Source: Corynebacterium ciconiae DSM 44920
GTDB taxonomy: Bacteria; Actinomycetota; Actinomycetes; Mycobacteriales; Mycobacteriaceae
Reading direction: 5' to 3'
Assembly (NCBI RefSeq): GCF_030440575.1
Contig: NZ_CP047189.1
Location: 806,001-870,000 of the forward strand
Length of the DNA: 64,000 bases
The notes under the pieces are model-generated. The model made no database searches and was not told the origin of the DNA. It was given only the letters and a program-made list of their open reading frames with translations. A program made the translations under genes and the position numbers. Below, in pieces: positions 26,238-36,618 of this stretch (position 1 is the first letter of the stretch; the number at the start of each line of letters is the position of its first letter).

Positions 26238-27731
26238 ATGAAGAAGTACACGCTCGCGCAGATCGCCGAGACCACCGGCGGGACGCTGTCTGCCAGCGCC
26301 GATCCGGAGATTAACGTGACCGGACCGGTGGAGTTCGACTCCCGCAATGTCGCCGAGGGATCGCTGTTTGTCGCCCTGCCGGGGGCGAATGTGGATGGCC
26401 ATGATTTCGTGCCTACCGCGCTCGAATCCGGTGCAGCCGCGGCGTTGGTAGCCCAAGAGGTTGAGGGACCCGCGATCGTGTTGCCGGTGACTGAACTCGA
26501 CCGAAGCATGGAAAACGCCTATGCCTTCGCTGTCGATACCACCGGCCGCACCCAGGCAGTGGTAGCGGGATTGGCGGCGCTGGCACGCCGTAACACCGCT
26601 GAGCTGCAGCAGGACCACGGGCTGAAGGTAGTGGGCATTACCGGCTCGGCCGGCAAGACCTCCACCAAGGACTTTGTGGCCACGGTGCTGCGTTCGGTGG
26701 CAGAGACCGTGGCCCCACCCGGTTCTTTCAATAACGAGATCGGTTTGCCCTACACCGCCTTGAAATGCGATGAGCGGACCACCTATCTCATCAGCGAGAT
26801 GTCGGCCCGCGGTATCGGCCATATCCGGCATCTCACCGAGATCACTCGTCCCGATATCGGGGTGGTGCTCAATGTCGGCAGCGCCCACTTGGGTGAGTTC
26901 GGCTCTCGGGACAATATCGCCCAGGCCAAGGGCGAGCTGATCGAGGCAGTGCCGGCCAGTGGGGTCGCCGTGCTCAATGCAGACGACGGGCTGGTGGCGC
27001 AGATGGCGGAGAAAACCGACGCAACCGTGTTGCTCACTTCGGCGGCCCTTGACGGTCGTGCCCCGCACGCGGATGCCAGCATCACCGCCACCGACGTGAG
27101 TGTGGATAAGCTGGCACGACCCCACTTTGTGCTCACCACTCCGAGCGGTAGCGCCGAGGTGCAGCTGCAGGTCAGCGGCGAGCACCAGGTGTACAACGCG
27201 CTTGCCGCCGCCGCGGTAGGCCACGCTGTGGGCCTCGAATGCGCGCAGATTGCTGCGGCTTTAGGGGCGCATACTGCAGCCTCGGCCAACCGCATGGCCA
27301 TCATCACCCGCAGCGATGGAGTGGTGATCATCAACGACTCCTACAATGCCAACCCAGACTCCATGCGCGCCGGTATTAAGGCCTTGGCCTCTACGGCGGC
27401 TGCAGCCGGTACGGGCAGCTGGGCGATCTTGGGCCAAATGGCTGAGTTGGGCGATGATGCCATCACCGCCCACGAGGAGTTGGGGCAGGTGCTGCTTGAT
27501 AGTGGTATCGACCACCTCATTACTGTCGGCACCGATGTCAATACCCACGCCCTAGCTGGGGTGGCCGAGGATTTAGGTATTGACACCCACATCGCCGAAG
27601 GTGTGGACGGGGCGTTGAACATCATTGCCGCTGGCGTCCAGCCGGGCGAGGTGGTGTTGGTCAAGGCATCCAATGCCGACAGGCTGTGGTATGTCGCCGA
27701 GCAATTGGCGCAGCTGAGCAAGAGCCGCTAA
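26238..27731 (+). CDS. murF: UDP-N-acetylmuramoyl-tripeptide--D-alanyl-D-alanine ligase
   Basis: This 497-residue Mur ligase attaches D-Ala-D-Ala to complete the pentapeptide precursor. The N-terminal domain begins [17 protein letters not shown]. The ATP site is [15 protein letters not shown], followed by [10 protein letters not shown] and [11 protein letters not shown], typical of MurF, and [16 protein letters not shown] in the C-terminal half. It is closely spaced after murE and before mraY, and is part of the same operon. Confidence 0.95.
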   Translation: MKKYTLAQIAETTGGTLSASADPEINVTGPVEFDSRNVAEGSLFVALPGANVDGHDFVPTALESGAAAALVAQEVEGPAIVLPVTELDRSMENAYAFAVDTTGRTQAVVAGLAALARRNTAELQQDHGLKVVGITGSAGKTSTKDFVATVLRSVAETVAPPGSFNNEIGLPYTALKCDERTTYLISEMSARGIGHIRHLTEITRPDIGVVLNVGSAHLGEFGSRDNIAQAKGELIEAVPASGVAVLNADDGLVAQMAEKTDATVLLTSAALDGRAPHADASITATDVSVDKLARPHFVLTTPSGSAEVQLQVSGEHQVYNALAAAAVGHAVGLECAQIAAALGAHTAASANRMAIITRSDGVVIINDSYNANPDSMRAGIKALASTAAAAGTGSWAILGQMAELGDDAITAHEELGQVLLDSGIDHLITVGTDVNTHALAGVAEDLGIDTHIAEGVDGALNIIAAGVQPGEVVLVKASNADRLWYVAEQLAQLSKSR

Positions 27732-27784
27732 AAGCGCACACACGATACGAAGGTATAGAAAGAAACGCACGGGTAGATTACGTC

Positions 27785-28885
27785 ATGACGCAGATCATCA
27801 TCAGCGGGGTAGTGAGCTTCCTCATTGCCATTTTCCTCACCCCGGTGCTCATTCGTCGCTTCTCGGCCGAGGGGCTGGGCCAAGAGATCCGCGAGGATGG
27901 GCCGGCCTCGCACCTCCGTAAGCGCGGCACCCCCACCATGGGCGGTATCGCTATTCTCGCCGGCATTCTCGGCGGCTATGTGGTGGCCACGATCGTGGGC
28001 GTGCTCACTGGTTCCACCGCCTTTACCGCCTCCGGGATTCTCGTCTTGCTGCTCACCCTCGCCCTCGGCGGGCTGGGCTTCGCCGATGATTACATCAAGC
28101 TGGCGAAGGGGCGCAATCTGGGCCTGAACAAGAAGGGCAAGCTCTTCGGCCAGCTGGCCGCGGCCGTGCTCTTCGGTTTCTTCGCGCTGCGCTTCGAAAA
28201 CGATTCCGGTATCAGCCCGGCCTCCACGCACCTGTCCTTCATTAGGGATATCGACACCGTGGATCTGGCTTTTGGCGGCGGGATCCTGGGAACCGTGGTG
28301 TTTCTCGTCTTCATCTACTTTTTGGTCTCCGCCTGGTCGAATGCGGTGAACCTCACCGATGGTCTGGATGGTTTGGCGGCCGGATCCACCGCCATGGTGA
28401 TGGTGGCCTACACCACCATGACCTTCTGGCAGTTCCGAAACTCCTGTGATGTGGCCGTGCAGCCCGGTTGCTACTCGGTGCGCGACCCGCTGGATTTGGC
28501 GATGCTCGCCGCCGCCGGTGCCGGCGCCTGCGCTGGGTTCTTGTGGTGGAACGCCGCGCCCGCCAAGATCTTCATGGGCGACACCGGTTCTTTGGCCCTC
28601 GGTGGCCTTGTGGCCGGGTTGTCTGTGACCTCCCGAACCGAGCTGTTGATGATCATCGTGGGTGCACTATTTGTGATTGAGGTCGCCTCGGTGGCCATCC
28701 AGATCATCGTGTTCAAAACCCGCGGCACGCGCGTGTTCCGCATGGCCCCCTTCCACCACCACTTCGAATCTGGTGGATGGGCCGAAACCACCGTCACCAT
28801 CCGTTTCTGGCTGCTCGCAGCCATGGCCTGCACCGCAGGCATGGCGTTGTTCTACAGCGAGTGGCTCACTAGCGCAGGGGTATAG
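27785..28885 (+). CDS. mraY: Phospho-N-acetylmuramoyl-pentapeptide-transferase
   Basis: The 366-residue, ten-helix membrane enzyme transfers phospho-MurNAc-pentapeptide to undecaprenyl phosphate, giving lipid I. Conserved blocks include [11 protein letters not shown], the Mg-binding [22 protein letters not shown], the [12 protein letters not shown] segment and the HHHFE motif ([14 protein letters not shown]). ATG 27785 gives [17 protein letters not shown], directly a membrane helix. Longer frames upstream are not conserved. Confidence 0.96.
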   Translation: MTQIIISGVVSFLIAIFLTPVLIRRFSAEGLGQEIREDGPASHLRKRGTPTMGGIAILAGILGGYVVATIVGVLTGSTAFTASGILVLLLTLALGGLGFADDYIKLAKGRNLGLNKKGKLFGQLAAAVLFGFFALRFENDSGISPASTHLSFIRDIDTVDLAFGGGILGTVVFLVFIYFLVSAWSNAVNLTDGLDGLAAGSTAMVMVAYTTMTFWQFRNSCDVAVQPGCYSVRDPLDLAMLAAAGAGACAGFLWWNAAPAKIFMGDTGSLALGGLVAGLSVTSRTELLMIIVGALFVIEVASVAIQIIVFKTRGTRVFRMAPFHHHFESGGWAETTVTIRFWLLAAMACTAGMALFYSEWLTSAGV

Positions 28886-28894
28886 CCTTTCATC

Positions 28895-30370
28895 ATGTCT
28901 GCAGATCAACACTCCCGCCCGTCCCACGATGTCCCCACCGCCCTGCCGGACTGTCTCTCCGGCCCCATTCTGATTACCGGAGCCGGCGTCTCGGGAGTGG
29001 GCTGCGCGAAGCTCGTGCGCATGCTGGGCGTGGAGATGGCGATCGCCGACGATAACCCTGCCTCCGCTGAGGTCATCGCCGAGCTCGGCGCCGAGGCGCT
29101 CACCACAGCGCACGCGCGCGAGCGCATCACAGAGTTTTCCTGTGTGATTACCTCCCCCGGTTGGCGTCCCGACTCTCCCGTGCTTGTCGACGCCACCTCC
29201 GCGAACATCCCCGTCCTCGGCGACGTTGAAGTGGCCTACCTCGTGGACCGCGCCGAGCTGCTCGGCCCGCGTCGCACATGGCTGGCCATCACCGGCACTA
29301 ATGGCAAAACCACCACCACCGCCATGCTGGCGGAGATGATGCAGCGGCATAATCCCGCCTCGGCGGCGGTGGGCAATATCGGTACCGCCATCCCAGACGC
29401 GTTGCTGGCAACCCCGCGGGTGGAGGTGCTGGTGGCAGAGCTTTCTAGCTTCCAGCTGCACTGGACCCACGAGTTCACCCCAGACTGCGGCTGCGTACTT
29501 AACCTTGCTGAAGACCACATTGATTGGCACGGCAGCTTTGCGCACTACGGTGCGGATAAGGCGCGCATTCTCCGCGGCGCGATCAACGTGCTCGGGGTGG
29601 ATGATGAACACGTGCGTGCCATGGAGCCTCAAGCGGCGGGGCGCACTGTGGGCTTCACCTTGGCCGAACCTGAGCCGGGCCAGGTAGGGGTAGCTGAGGG
29701 CTGGATCGTTGATCGCGCCTTCGTGCCTGAGTCGGAGAGCTCGGGGCCGGGCATTCGTATCCGTCCTATCGAGGGCATCTCCCCAGCGGGGCGCGCCGGC
29801 CAGCTCGATGCGCTGGCTGCTACGGCGATGGCCCGCTCACAGTCGGTGGCGCCGGCCGATATCGCGGCTGCGCTCGACAGCTTCGGGGTGGCCGCCCACC
29901 GTGGCCAGGTGGTGCACCAAGTTCACGAGGCGGCAGGCACAATCACTGTGATCGATAATTCCAAAGCAACCAATCCGCATGCCGCCGACGCTGCTTTGAA
30001 GGGATTCTCCTCCATTCTGTGGGTGGCCGGTGGCCAGCTCAAGGGCGCGGATGTCTCTGAGGTGATTCGCACCCACGGAGAGCGCATGGTGGCCGCAGCG
30101 CTCCTCGGCGTAGACGCCCCGCTCATTGCGGAGCATCTCGGCTCCCTCTACCCGCAGCTACCGGTGTTCGTCTCCACCAGCACTGATAAGTACGAAGCGA
30201 TGGCCGAGATCGCGGCCTTCGCCCGCGAACACGCCGTAGCTGGTGTTGACGTAATCTTGGCCCCCGCTGCGGCATCATTGGACATGTATAGCGGCATGGG
30301 TGAGCGCGGCGATATCTTCGCCGAGGCCATGCGCGCCGCATTCGGCACAAGCGGAGGTGGCGATGTCTAA
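28895..30370 (+). CDS. murD: UDP-N-acetylmuramoyl-L-alanine--D-glutamate ligase
   Basis: The 491-residue Mur ligase adds D-glutamate to UDP-MurNAc-Ala. An N-terminal nucleotide-fold domain (ILITGAGVSGVGCAKLV) is followed by the ATP site ITGTNGKTTTTAML, NIGTAI, the catalytic LNLAEDHIDWHG and the C-terminal DNSKATNPHAADAAL block. It is 9 bases after mraY. The 3' end overlaps ftsW by 8 bases, so translation is coupled. Confidence 0.95.
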   Translation: MSADQHSRPSHDVPTALPDCLSGPILITGAGVSGVGCAKLVRMLGVEMAIADDNPASAEVIAELGAEALTTAHARERITEFSCVITSPGWRPDSPVLVDATSANIPVLGDVEVAYLVDRAELLGPRRTWLAITGTNGKTTTTAMLAEMMQRHNPASAAVGNIGTAIPDALLATPRVEVLVAELSSFQLHWTHEFTPDCGCVLNLAEDHIDWHGSFAHYGADKARILRGAINVLGVDDEHVRAMEPQAAGRTVGFTLAEPEPGQVGVAEGWIVDRAFVPESESSGPGIRIRPIEGISPAGRAGQLDALAATAMARSQSVAPADIAAALDSFGVAAHRGQVVHQVHEAAGTITVIDNSKATNPHAADAALKGFSSILWVAGGQLKGADVSEVIRTHGERMVAAALLGVDAPLIAEHLGSLYPQLPVFVSTSTDKYEAMAEIAAFAREHAVAGVDVILAPAAASLDMYSGMGERGDIFAEAMRAAFGTSGGGDV

Positions 30371-31793
30371 GGTGAGCACCACAGAAGAGGGCGGCCGCCG
30401 GCAGTATTTTCACGTGGCCCTTCGGCCCCTGCTGGATTACTACGCCATCGCCTCGATCGTGGTCATCCTCGCATTCTTCGGCATCCTCATGGTGGCCAGT
30501 TCCTCGATGACATGGTCGGTGCTCGAGGGGGCGTCGGTCTTCGGCACCGCCATGCGCCAGGCTGTCATGGTCGGCGTGGGCTTTGTGGCCATGTGGCTGT
30601 GCCTGAGGATGCGGCCGGTATCGATCCGCTGCCTCGCACCGTGGCTTTTGGGCGCCTCAATTGTGTTGCTGATTCTCGTATTGGTTCCCGGCATTGGTAC
30701 CGGTATGGAAGAGGTGGGATCTCAGTCGTGGATCGTTGCTGGCCCCATCCGCCTGCAGCCCTCCGAGCTAGCCAAGGTGGCTATCGCGGTGTGGGGTTCT
30801 TCGTGGTTGGCGGATTTAGCCCCTGAGCACAAGAAGCGCCGCTTCACCGTGTTCTGTGGCGTGGCTGCCGTGATGCTGCTGTTGATCCTGGCAGAAAAGG
30901 ACGTGGGCATGGCCTTGGCCTTCCTCGTGGTAGTGGGAGTGACACTCGTCTTCGCGGGATTGGACATGCGCTTCATTGTGTTCACTGCCATCGGCACCTT
31001 GTTCGCGCTGGGCATCGCAGTGAAAAACTCCTCGGGTTTTCGTTCCGATCGCATTTCTGTGTACAAAGATGCCTTCTTTGGCCACTTCGAAGACACTCGC
31101 GGCGCTGCCTTTCAGTCCTATCAGGGCTACCTTTCGCTGTCGGATGGATCCTTCTTCGGCGTCGGCCCAGGACAATCCCGCGCCAAGTGGTTCTACCTGC
31201 CAGAGGCGAAAAACGACTTCATCTTCGCCATCATTGGCGAGGAGACGGGCTTGGTAGGCGCCACCATGGTCATCGTGCTCTACGCTGCGCTGTGCGTACT
31301 CGGCTTCCGCACCGCGCTGCGCAGCAATGATCGTTTCCTGTCGTTGTTGGCGGCGACCCTCACCGGCTCCATTGTGATTCAGGCGTTCATCAATATCGGT
31401 TACGTGATCGGGTTGTGGCCGGTCACGGGTATCCAGCTGCCTTTGATCTCTGCGGGTGGCACCTCGGCGATCATCACCCTGGCGTCGATGGGGCTGTTGC
31501 TCAATTGCGCCCGCCACGAGCCAGAGGCGATTTCCGCACTGCAGTCTCATGGTCGCCCCTGGTTTGATCGACTCTTCATGCTGCCGGAACCCACAGTGAC
31601 AGGGGTGTCCGTGCGCCAAGGACGTGGCGAGGAAACTCGCCGCGGGGTCGAGCGCGAGCAGCGCGGTGCACAGCCGAATAAGCGTCGTAAAGAAGCGTTG
31701 AGCCGACACACCGAACGCGATCGCGTGCGCCGCTACGGTGAACCAGTAACCCATGTGCGCAGTCGCCGCACCTCTCAGAACCGGCAACGGTAG
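30363..31793 (+). CDS. ftsW: Septal peptidoglycan glycosyltransferase, SEDS family
   Basis: The 476-residue SEDS glycosyltransferase polymerises lipid II at the septum together with FtsI. About ten membrane helices occupy residues 30-400, with the SEDS landmarks GPIRLQPSELAKVA, AEKDVGMAL (catalytic Asp in the long loop) and PLISAGGTS near the end. A basic, Arg-rich cytoplasmic tail of about 80 residues follows, as seen in actinobacterial FtsW, where it can bind FtsZ. ATG 30363 lies inside the murD 3' end and is preceded by GGAGGTGG. Confidence 0.95.
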   Translation: MSKVSTTEEGGRRQYFHVALRPLLDYYAIASIVVILAFFGILMVASSSMTWSVLEGASVFGTAMRQAVMVGVGFVAMWLCLRMRPVSIRCLAPWLLGASIVLLILVLVPGIGTGMEEVGSQSWIVAGPIRLQPSELAKVAIAVWGSSWLADLAPEHKKRRFTVFCGVAAVMLLLILAEKDVGMALAFLVVVGVTLVFAGLDMRFIVFTAIGTLFALGIAVKNSSGFRSDRISVYKDAFFGHFEDTRGAAFQSYQGYLSLSDGSFFGVGPGQSRAKWFYLPEAKNDFIFAIIGEETGLVGATMVIVLYAALCVLGFRTALRSNDRFLSLLAATLTGSIVIQAFINIGYVIGLWPVTGIQLPLISAGGTSAIITLASMGLLLNCARHEPEAISALQSHGRPWFDRLFMLPEPTVTGVSVRQGRGEETRRGVEREQRGAQPNKRRKEALSRHTERDRVRRYGEPVTHVRSRRTSQNRQR

Positions 31794-31802
31794 AAAGGCC
31801 TC

Positions 31803-32882
31803 ATGAGCGAGACAACCCTATCGGTAGTGGTAGCGGGCGGTGGAACCGCCGGCCACATCGAACCAGCCCTAGCTGTCGCCGATGCACTGCGGGCGCGCGA
31901 CGAGCACGTGCGCATCACCGCCCTCGGCACCACCCGCGGATTGGAGGTGGATCTGGTTCCTGAACGCGGCTACGAGCTGCGCACCATTCCACCGGTGCCG
32001 GTGCCCCGCAAGCCAGGGCCGGCACTCGCCACGCTGCCGGTGAAGGTACTCAATTCCGTGCGCGCGACCATCGCGGTGCTTAAAGACGTAGAGGCCGATG
32101 TACTCATCGGATTCGGCGGCTATGTTTCCGCCCCTGCGTACTTGGCGGCACGCCGGCTCGGCATTCCTTTCTTCGTTCACGAGGCCAATGCGCGCGCCGG
32201 AATGGCCAACAAGTTGGGCGTACGCCTCGGCGGCACGGGTCTGAACGCGGTGGCCGACTCGGGCATCGCAGGTGATGTGGTCGGCGTGCCCATTCGCAGT
32301 GTGCACTCCCAAAACCGCAGCGAGCACGCCCAGCAGGAGGCCCGAGCCGAATTCGGACTTGATCCCCACAGCCCGACGCTACTGGTCACTGGCGGCTCCC
32401 AAGGGGCACGCTCGCTGAACCGTGCCGTGGCCGAGGGGCTCGAACAGCTGCGCGCCGGGGGAGTGCAGGTGCTGCACGCCTATGGCAAGAAGAACGAGGC
32501 GCCCGAAGCGGGCGAGGGATATGTGCCGCTGCCATATATCAGCGAAATGAACAAAGCCTATGCCGCGGCGGACATTATCTGTTGCCGTGCTGGTGCAATG
32601 ACGGTGGCCGAGGTGAGCGCCTCGGGCACGCCCGCGATCTACGTGCCGCTGCCGCACGGCAACGGCGAACAAGGGTTAAATGCCCAGCCGGTGATCAGCG
32701 CTGGTGGCGCGACCCTCATCGCGGATGCCGAGCTCACCGGCCACAGCCTCGCCACCCAAGTGCTGGCGATTCTCGGGGATGAGCAGCTCTACGAGGCCAT
32801 GGTGCACGCCACCGATCAGGCAGGTTTAGGCAGCGCCGCTGAAGACATCGCCGAGCGTATTGTTCGTAGCGCACGCGGCTAA
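31803..32882 (+). CDS. murG: Undecaprenyldiphospho-muramoylpentapeptide beta-N-acetylglucosaminyltransferase
   Basis: The 359-residue peripheral membrane GT-B enzyme adds GlcNAc to lipid I, giving lipid II. The N-terminal VVAGGGTAGHIEPALAVADAL is the G-loop signature. FGGYVSAPAYLAA and HEANARAGMANKL follow, and the C-terminal domain has VTGGSQGARSLN and the donor-binding CRAGAMTVAEVSASGTPAIYVPLPHG. It is 9 bases after ftsW. Confidence 0.96.
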   Translation: MSETTLSVVVAGGGTAGHIEPALAVADALRARDEHVRITALGTTRGLEVDLVPERGYELRTIPPVPVPRKPGPALATLPVKVLNSVRATIAVLKDVEADVLIGFGGYVSAPAYLAARRLGIPFFVHEANARAGMANKLGVRLGGTGLNAVADSGIAGDVVGVPIRSVHSQNRSEHAQQEARAEFGLDPHSPTLLVTGGSQGARSLNRAVAEGLEQLRAGGVQVLHAYGKKNEAPEAGEGYVPLPYISEMNKAYAAADIICCRAGAMTVAEVSASGTPAIYVPLPHGNGEQGLNAQPVISAGGATLIADAELTGHSLATQVLAILGDEQLYEAMVHATDQAGLGSAAEDIAERIVRSARG

Positions 32883-32987
32883 CATCAACCTTGAAGGCGC
32901 GCCGCGCCGCCGAAACGGCAGGTGCAGTGGGGCGAGGTGGCGTCGTTGAGAAGCACACACACAGACACAAAAATGAGGAGAACAGTG

Positions 32988-34460
32988 GTGAGCGAGCAGA
33001 CGGTGGACGCGGATCTGACCCGAGTGCACATGATCGGCATTGGCGGTGCGGGCATGTCCGGCATCGCCCGGATCTTGTTGGCGCGAGGATCCGAGGTGAG
33101 TGGCTCCGATGCCAAGGATTCGCGCGTGGTGCTGGCGCTGCGCTCCATGGGGGCCGACATTGCCATTGGCCATGACGGCGCCAACATTGACCGGGAAGGC
33201 CACCCTCCGACCGCTGTGGTCACTTCCTTCGCAGCGATCCCGCAGGATAACCCTGAACTGGTGCGCGCCCGTGAGCTTAATATCCCGATTTTGCGCCGCT
33301 CCGAGATGCTCGCGTTGCTTATGGACGGCCACGACCAGGTGCTGTTTGCGGGCACGCACGGCAAAACCTCCTCCACATCGATGGCGGTGGTGGCCATGCA
33401 GCAAGCGGGGATGGACCCGAGTTTTGCCATCGGCGGCCAGCTGAACAAGGCCGGCACCAACGCCCACCATGGCACTGGCACCTGCTTTGTGGCCGAGGCC
33501 GACGAATCCGATGCCTCGCTGTTGCAATACCGCCCCAAGGTGGCCGTGGTAACCAATATCGAGCCGGATCACTTGGACTATTTCAAAACTCACGACGCCT
33601 ACTTCACCGTCTTCGATGATTTCGCGGCGCGGCTTGTCGACGCCGGCACGCTGGTGGTGTGCCTCAACGATGAACACGCCGCGGCGTTGGGGGAGCGGTG
33701 CGTAGCCAAGGGCACCACGGTCGTTGGCTATGGCACCCGCGAGGCCTGTTCCATGCACCCCGATGTGCCAGCTGGGGCGATTATTGAAGAGCGCACCACC
33801 ACCGTTTATGGCACCAGTGCCCGGATTCGCGTGGGCGAGAACGTAGTGGATGTCACCATTCATGTCCCTGGCGAACACATGGTGCTCAACGCTGCGGCGG
33901 CGCTTGTGGCAGGTGTGGTTGCCGGCGGCGATGTGCTCGCCCTGGCCGATGGCCTGAGCGAGTTCACCGGCGTGCGGCGTCGCTTCGAATACCACGGCAC
34001 CGTCTCCGAGGGGCCTGCGCTGGGTGTGAGCGTTTTCGATGACTACGCACACCACCCCACCGAGGTGTCGGCCGTGGTCGGTGCCGCCCAAGACAAGGTG
34101 GCAGCGATTGGCCGCGGCAAAGTGGTGGTGGTGTTCCAGCCGCACCTATATTCCCGCACGATCGAATTCGCCGAAGAGTTCGCCCAAGCATTGTCCAAGG
34201 CAGATGCCGTAGTGGTGCTGGATATCTTTGGCGCGCGTGAAGAGCCCGTGGAAGGGGTGGACGGGCGCATCATCGCCGACAAGGTGAGCGCTCCCTGCCG
34301 CTATGTGGACAGCTTTGCGGAGGTGCCTGGTGTTGTCTCTGAGCTGGTGGACCCGCACGACATCGTGCTCACCATGGGTGCTGGGTCGGTGACCATGCTC
34401 GCCGACGAGATCCTCGAGGGGCTCGACGCCTCCAGCGATGCACCAAAGGCGGCGGATTAA
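32988..34460 (+). CDS. murC: UDP-N-acetylmuramate--L-alanine ligase
   Basis: The 490-residue Mur ligase adds L-Ala to UDP-MurNAc, the first amino acid of the stem. The N-terminal [18 protein letters not shown] and the ATP site [17 protein letters not shown] are diagnostic, with [27 protein letters not shown] and [11 protein letters not shown] downstream. Start codons at 32922, 32973, 32985 and 32988 are in frame. GTG 32988 is best placed after GAGGAG (32975-32980). The approximately 100-base gap after murG holds a degenerate relative of the dispersed motif near 32935. ftsQ begins on the base right after the murC stop. Confidence 0.95.
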   Translation: MSEQTVDADLTRVHMIGIGGAGMSGIARILLARGSEVSGSDAKDSRVVLALRSMGADIAIGHDGANIDREGHPPTAVVTSFAAIPQDNPELVRARELNIPILRRSEMLALLMDGHDQVLFAGTHGKTSSTSMAVVAMQQAGMDPSFAIGGQLNKAGTNAHHGTGTCFVAEADESDASLLQYRPKVAVVTNIEPDHLDYFKTHDAYFTVFDDFAARLVDAGTLVVCLNDEHAAALGERCVAKGTTVVGYGTREACSMHPDVPAGAIIEERTTTVYGTSARIRVGENVVDVTIHVPGEHMVLNAAAALVAGVVAGGDVLALADGLSEFTGVRRRFEYHGTVSEGPALGVSVFDDYAHHPTEVSAVVGAAQDKVAAIGRGKVVVVFQPHLYSRTIEFAEEFAQALSKADAVVVLDIFGAREEPVEGVDGRIIADKVSAPCRYVDSFAEVPGVVSELVDPHDIVLTMGAGSVTMLADEILEGLDASSDAPKAAD

Positions 34461-35141
34461 GTGAGTCGCAGGAGGATTCTCCGCACCGTTGGCGCGGTCA
34501 TCGCCCTAGCTGTGGCGGCGATTCTGCTCTGCCTGTTTGTCCCCATCATCACTGTCAACTCAGTTACCGTCGAGGGCAATCGGGAAACCTCGAGCGATGA
34601 GATCGTTGATGCCGCCGGCATTGCCGAAGGGGAGAACTCGCTGCGAGTCGATACCGCCCAGGCGGCCTCTCGTGTGGCGGAGCTGCCCTGGGTGAAATCG
34701 GCTACGGTCGGGCACTCCTCACCGCGGGGGATTGAGGTGAAGGTGGTCGAGCACGAGCCTTTCCTCTATTCTGAGCAACCCGACGGCGCACACCTTGCTG
34801 ACCGCGACGGCGCTCCCTTTGTGATCTCCGATGATCCCCGCGGGGCGGTGAAAATCGTGGGCATGAGTGATGACAATCCCAAGATCTACGCCGCCGTGGT
34901 GGATGCCGTGAACGCGTGGGAAGACATAGCCGGCGATCGCCGCGATCAGCTTCGCTATGTGGAAGCCCGCAGTCCTTTCGAGCTGACCCTGCACTTCGAG
35001 AGCCCCGAGATGGGCAAGAAGGCTGTGTACTGGGGCTCGGCCGAGGATGCGGCAAATAAGGCCCGCGCCACACGCGCGGTGCTGACCCGCGAGGAGGAAT
35101 CGTGGAACGTCACCAACCCCAACATGGTCACCACACGTTAA
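34461..35141 (+). CDS. ftsQ: Cell division protein FtsQ
   Basis: The 226-residue bitopic divisome protein has a short basic N-terminus, one membrane helix (VGAVIALAVAAILLCLFVPII), a POTRA domain (VNSVTVEGNRETSSDEIVDAAGIAEGENSL) and a beta domain. It bridges early and late division proteins with FtsL and FtsB. GTG 34461 starts directly after the murC TAA, so translation is coupled. The hydrophilic part is outside the membrane. Confidence 0.92.
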   Translation: MSRRRILRTVGAVIALAVAAILLCLFVPIITVNSVTVEGNRETSSDEIVDAAGIAEGENSLRVDTAQAASRVAELPWVKSATVGHSSPRGIEVKVVEHEPFLYSEQPDGAHLADRDGAPFVISDDPRGAVKIVGMSDDNPKIYAAVVDAVNAWEDIAGDRRDQLRYVEARSPFELTLHFESPEMGKKAVYWGSAEDAANKARATRAVLTREEESWNVTNPNMVTTR

Positions 35142-35193
35142 GCGAAAGCGCACGTCAGAAGTCTAAAGTTGAGCTTTAGGGTTAAAGACACGC

Positions 35194-35210
35194 CGCGTGA
35201 ATGTCACGCG
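35194..35210. promoter_or_regulatory. Inverted repeat CGCGTGA-N3-TCACGCG upstream of ftsZ
   Basis: A perfect 7-bp inverted repeat with a 3-base spacer lies in the 190-base ftsQ-ftsZ gap, about 120 bases before the ftsZ start. The gap also holds TTGAGC and GGTTAAAG promoter-like segments. It is a candidate operator for ftsZ. Confidence 0.5.
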
Positions 35211-35330
35211 TATTTGCGTGGCGGTCGACCATGATGGACTTACATTGTTTTGACAGTCTGTGGACTTTGAGAAAAACGCACCTACAACGTGCACCACACG
35301 AGAAAAATCCGAAAGGCGAGCCTTATAACC

Positions 35331-36602
35331 ATGACCTCACCGAACAACTACCTCGCCGTCATCAAGGTCGTCGGTGTCGGCGGCGGCGGCGTTAACGCCG
35401 TCAACCGCATGATCGAAGAGGGCCTGGCGGGCGTTGAATTTATTGCCGTAAACACCGACTCCCAGGCTTTGCTCTTCTCGGATGCGGACGTCAAGCTCGA
35501 CATCGGCCGCGAAGCCACCCGCGGCCTCGGTGCCGGCGCTAACCCTGAGGTGGGGCGCACCTCTGCCGAGGACCACAAGTCCGAGATCGAAGAGTCTCTC
35601 AAGGGCGCCGACATGGTGTTCGTGACGGCTGGTGAGGGCGGCGGTACCGGTACTGGCGCCGCCCCGGTGGTGGCCAATATCGCCAAGAAGATGGGCGCGC
35701 TCACAGTGGGTGTGGTTACCCGCCCGTTTAAGTTCGAAGGTCGCCGCCGCATGCGCCAGGCCCTCGAAGGTATCGAGGCCCTGCGTGACTCGTGTGACAC
35801 TCTCATAGTGATCCCGAACGATCGCTTGCTGCAGCTGGGCGACGCCAACCTCTCGATGATGGAAGCCTTCCGTTCCGCGGATGAAGTGCTCTACAACGGT
35901 GTCCAGGGCATTACCCAGCTGATCACCACCCCGGGCATTATCAACGTGGACTTCGCTGACGTCCGTGCCGTGATGTCCGATGCCGGATCCGCGCTCATGG
36001 GTATCGGCTCCTCGCGGGGCGATAACCGAGCCGTGGCCGCCGCGGAACAGGCCATCAACTCCCCGCTGCTGGAGTCCACGATGGAAGGCGCCAAGGGCGT
36101 GCTGCTGTCCTTCGCGGGCGGTTCCGATCTTGGCCTGCAGGAGGTCTACCAGGCTGCAGAGATGGTGGAGAGCCAATCCGATCCGGATGTGAACCTCATC
36201 TTCGGCACGATCATCGACGACACCCTCGGCGACGAGGTGCGCGTGACCGTGATTGCCACCGGCTTTGACGACGCCGCCTCCGTGGCCGATAACGACAACG
36301 TACGCAAGCCCGCCGAGCGCCCAGCAGCCGCCAGCCCCACCCCGGCACCCCGTCAGGGCGAGGGAATGTTCGGAGCTAGCGAACGTGCAGAGGGCTCCGA
36401 GTGTGCCGCCGGTGCGGAGCGCGCTGAGGAACCGGCCCGTGAGCGCCGCGCCTATGATGACCGCGCTCACCAGGCGCGCCACCGACTGGGCAACGACCGC
36501 TCGCCGGGGCTATTTACTCACAACGACTACGAGGAGCGCTCCGAACCGCGCCGCTCGGAGCCGCCGGTAGATGACCTCGACATTCCCGATTTCATGCGTT
36601 AA
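35331..36602 (+). CDS. ftsZ: Cell division GTPase FtsZ
   Basis: The 423-residue tubulin-like GTPase polymerises into the Z ring. The N-terminal [20 protein letters not shown], the tubulin signature GGGTGTG (103-109), NTDSQAL and the synergy-loop region [20 protein letters not shown] (split by normal residues) are all present. The body ends near residue 320 and is followed by an acidic/Arg-rich linker and the C-terminal peptide [10 protein letters not shown], which recruits SepF and FtsW. ATG 35331 was chosen over the longer frame because [20 protein letters not shown] matches the family start. A separate promoter region precedes it. Confidence 0.97.
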   Translation: MTSPNNYLAVIKVVGVGGGGVNAVNRMIEEGLAGVEFIAVNTDSQALLFSDADVKLDIGREATRGLGAGANPEVGRTSAEDHKSEIEESLKGADMVFVTAGEGGGTGTGAAPVVANIAKKMGALTVGVVTRPFKFEGRRRMRQALEGIEALRDSCDTLIVIPNDRLLQLGDANLSMMEAFRSADEVLYNGVQGITQLITTPGIINVDFADVRAVMSDAGSALMGIGSSRGDNRAVAAAEQAINSPLLESTMEGAKGVLLSFAGGSDLGLQEVYQAAEMVESQSDPDVNLIFGTIIDDTLGDEVRVTVIATGFDDAASVADNDNVRKPAERPAAASPTPAPRQGEGMFGASERAEGSECAAGAERAEEPARERRAYDDRAHQARHRLGNDRSPGLFTHNDYEERSEPRRSEPPVDDLDIPDFMR

Positions 36603-36618
36603 GGACTGAAGCAGTTAC

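Noticed and set aside
35337..36482. Long open frame antisense to ftsZ
   Set aside because: Codon shadow of ftsZ.
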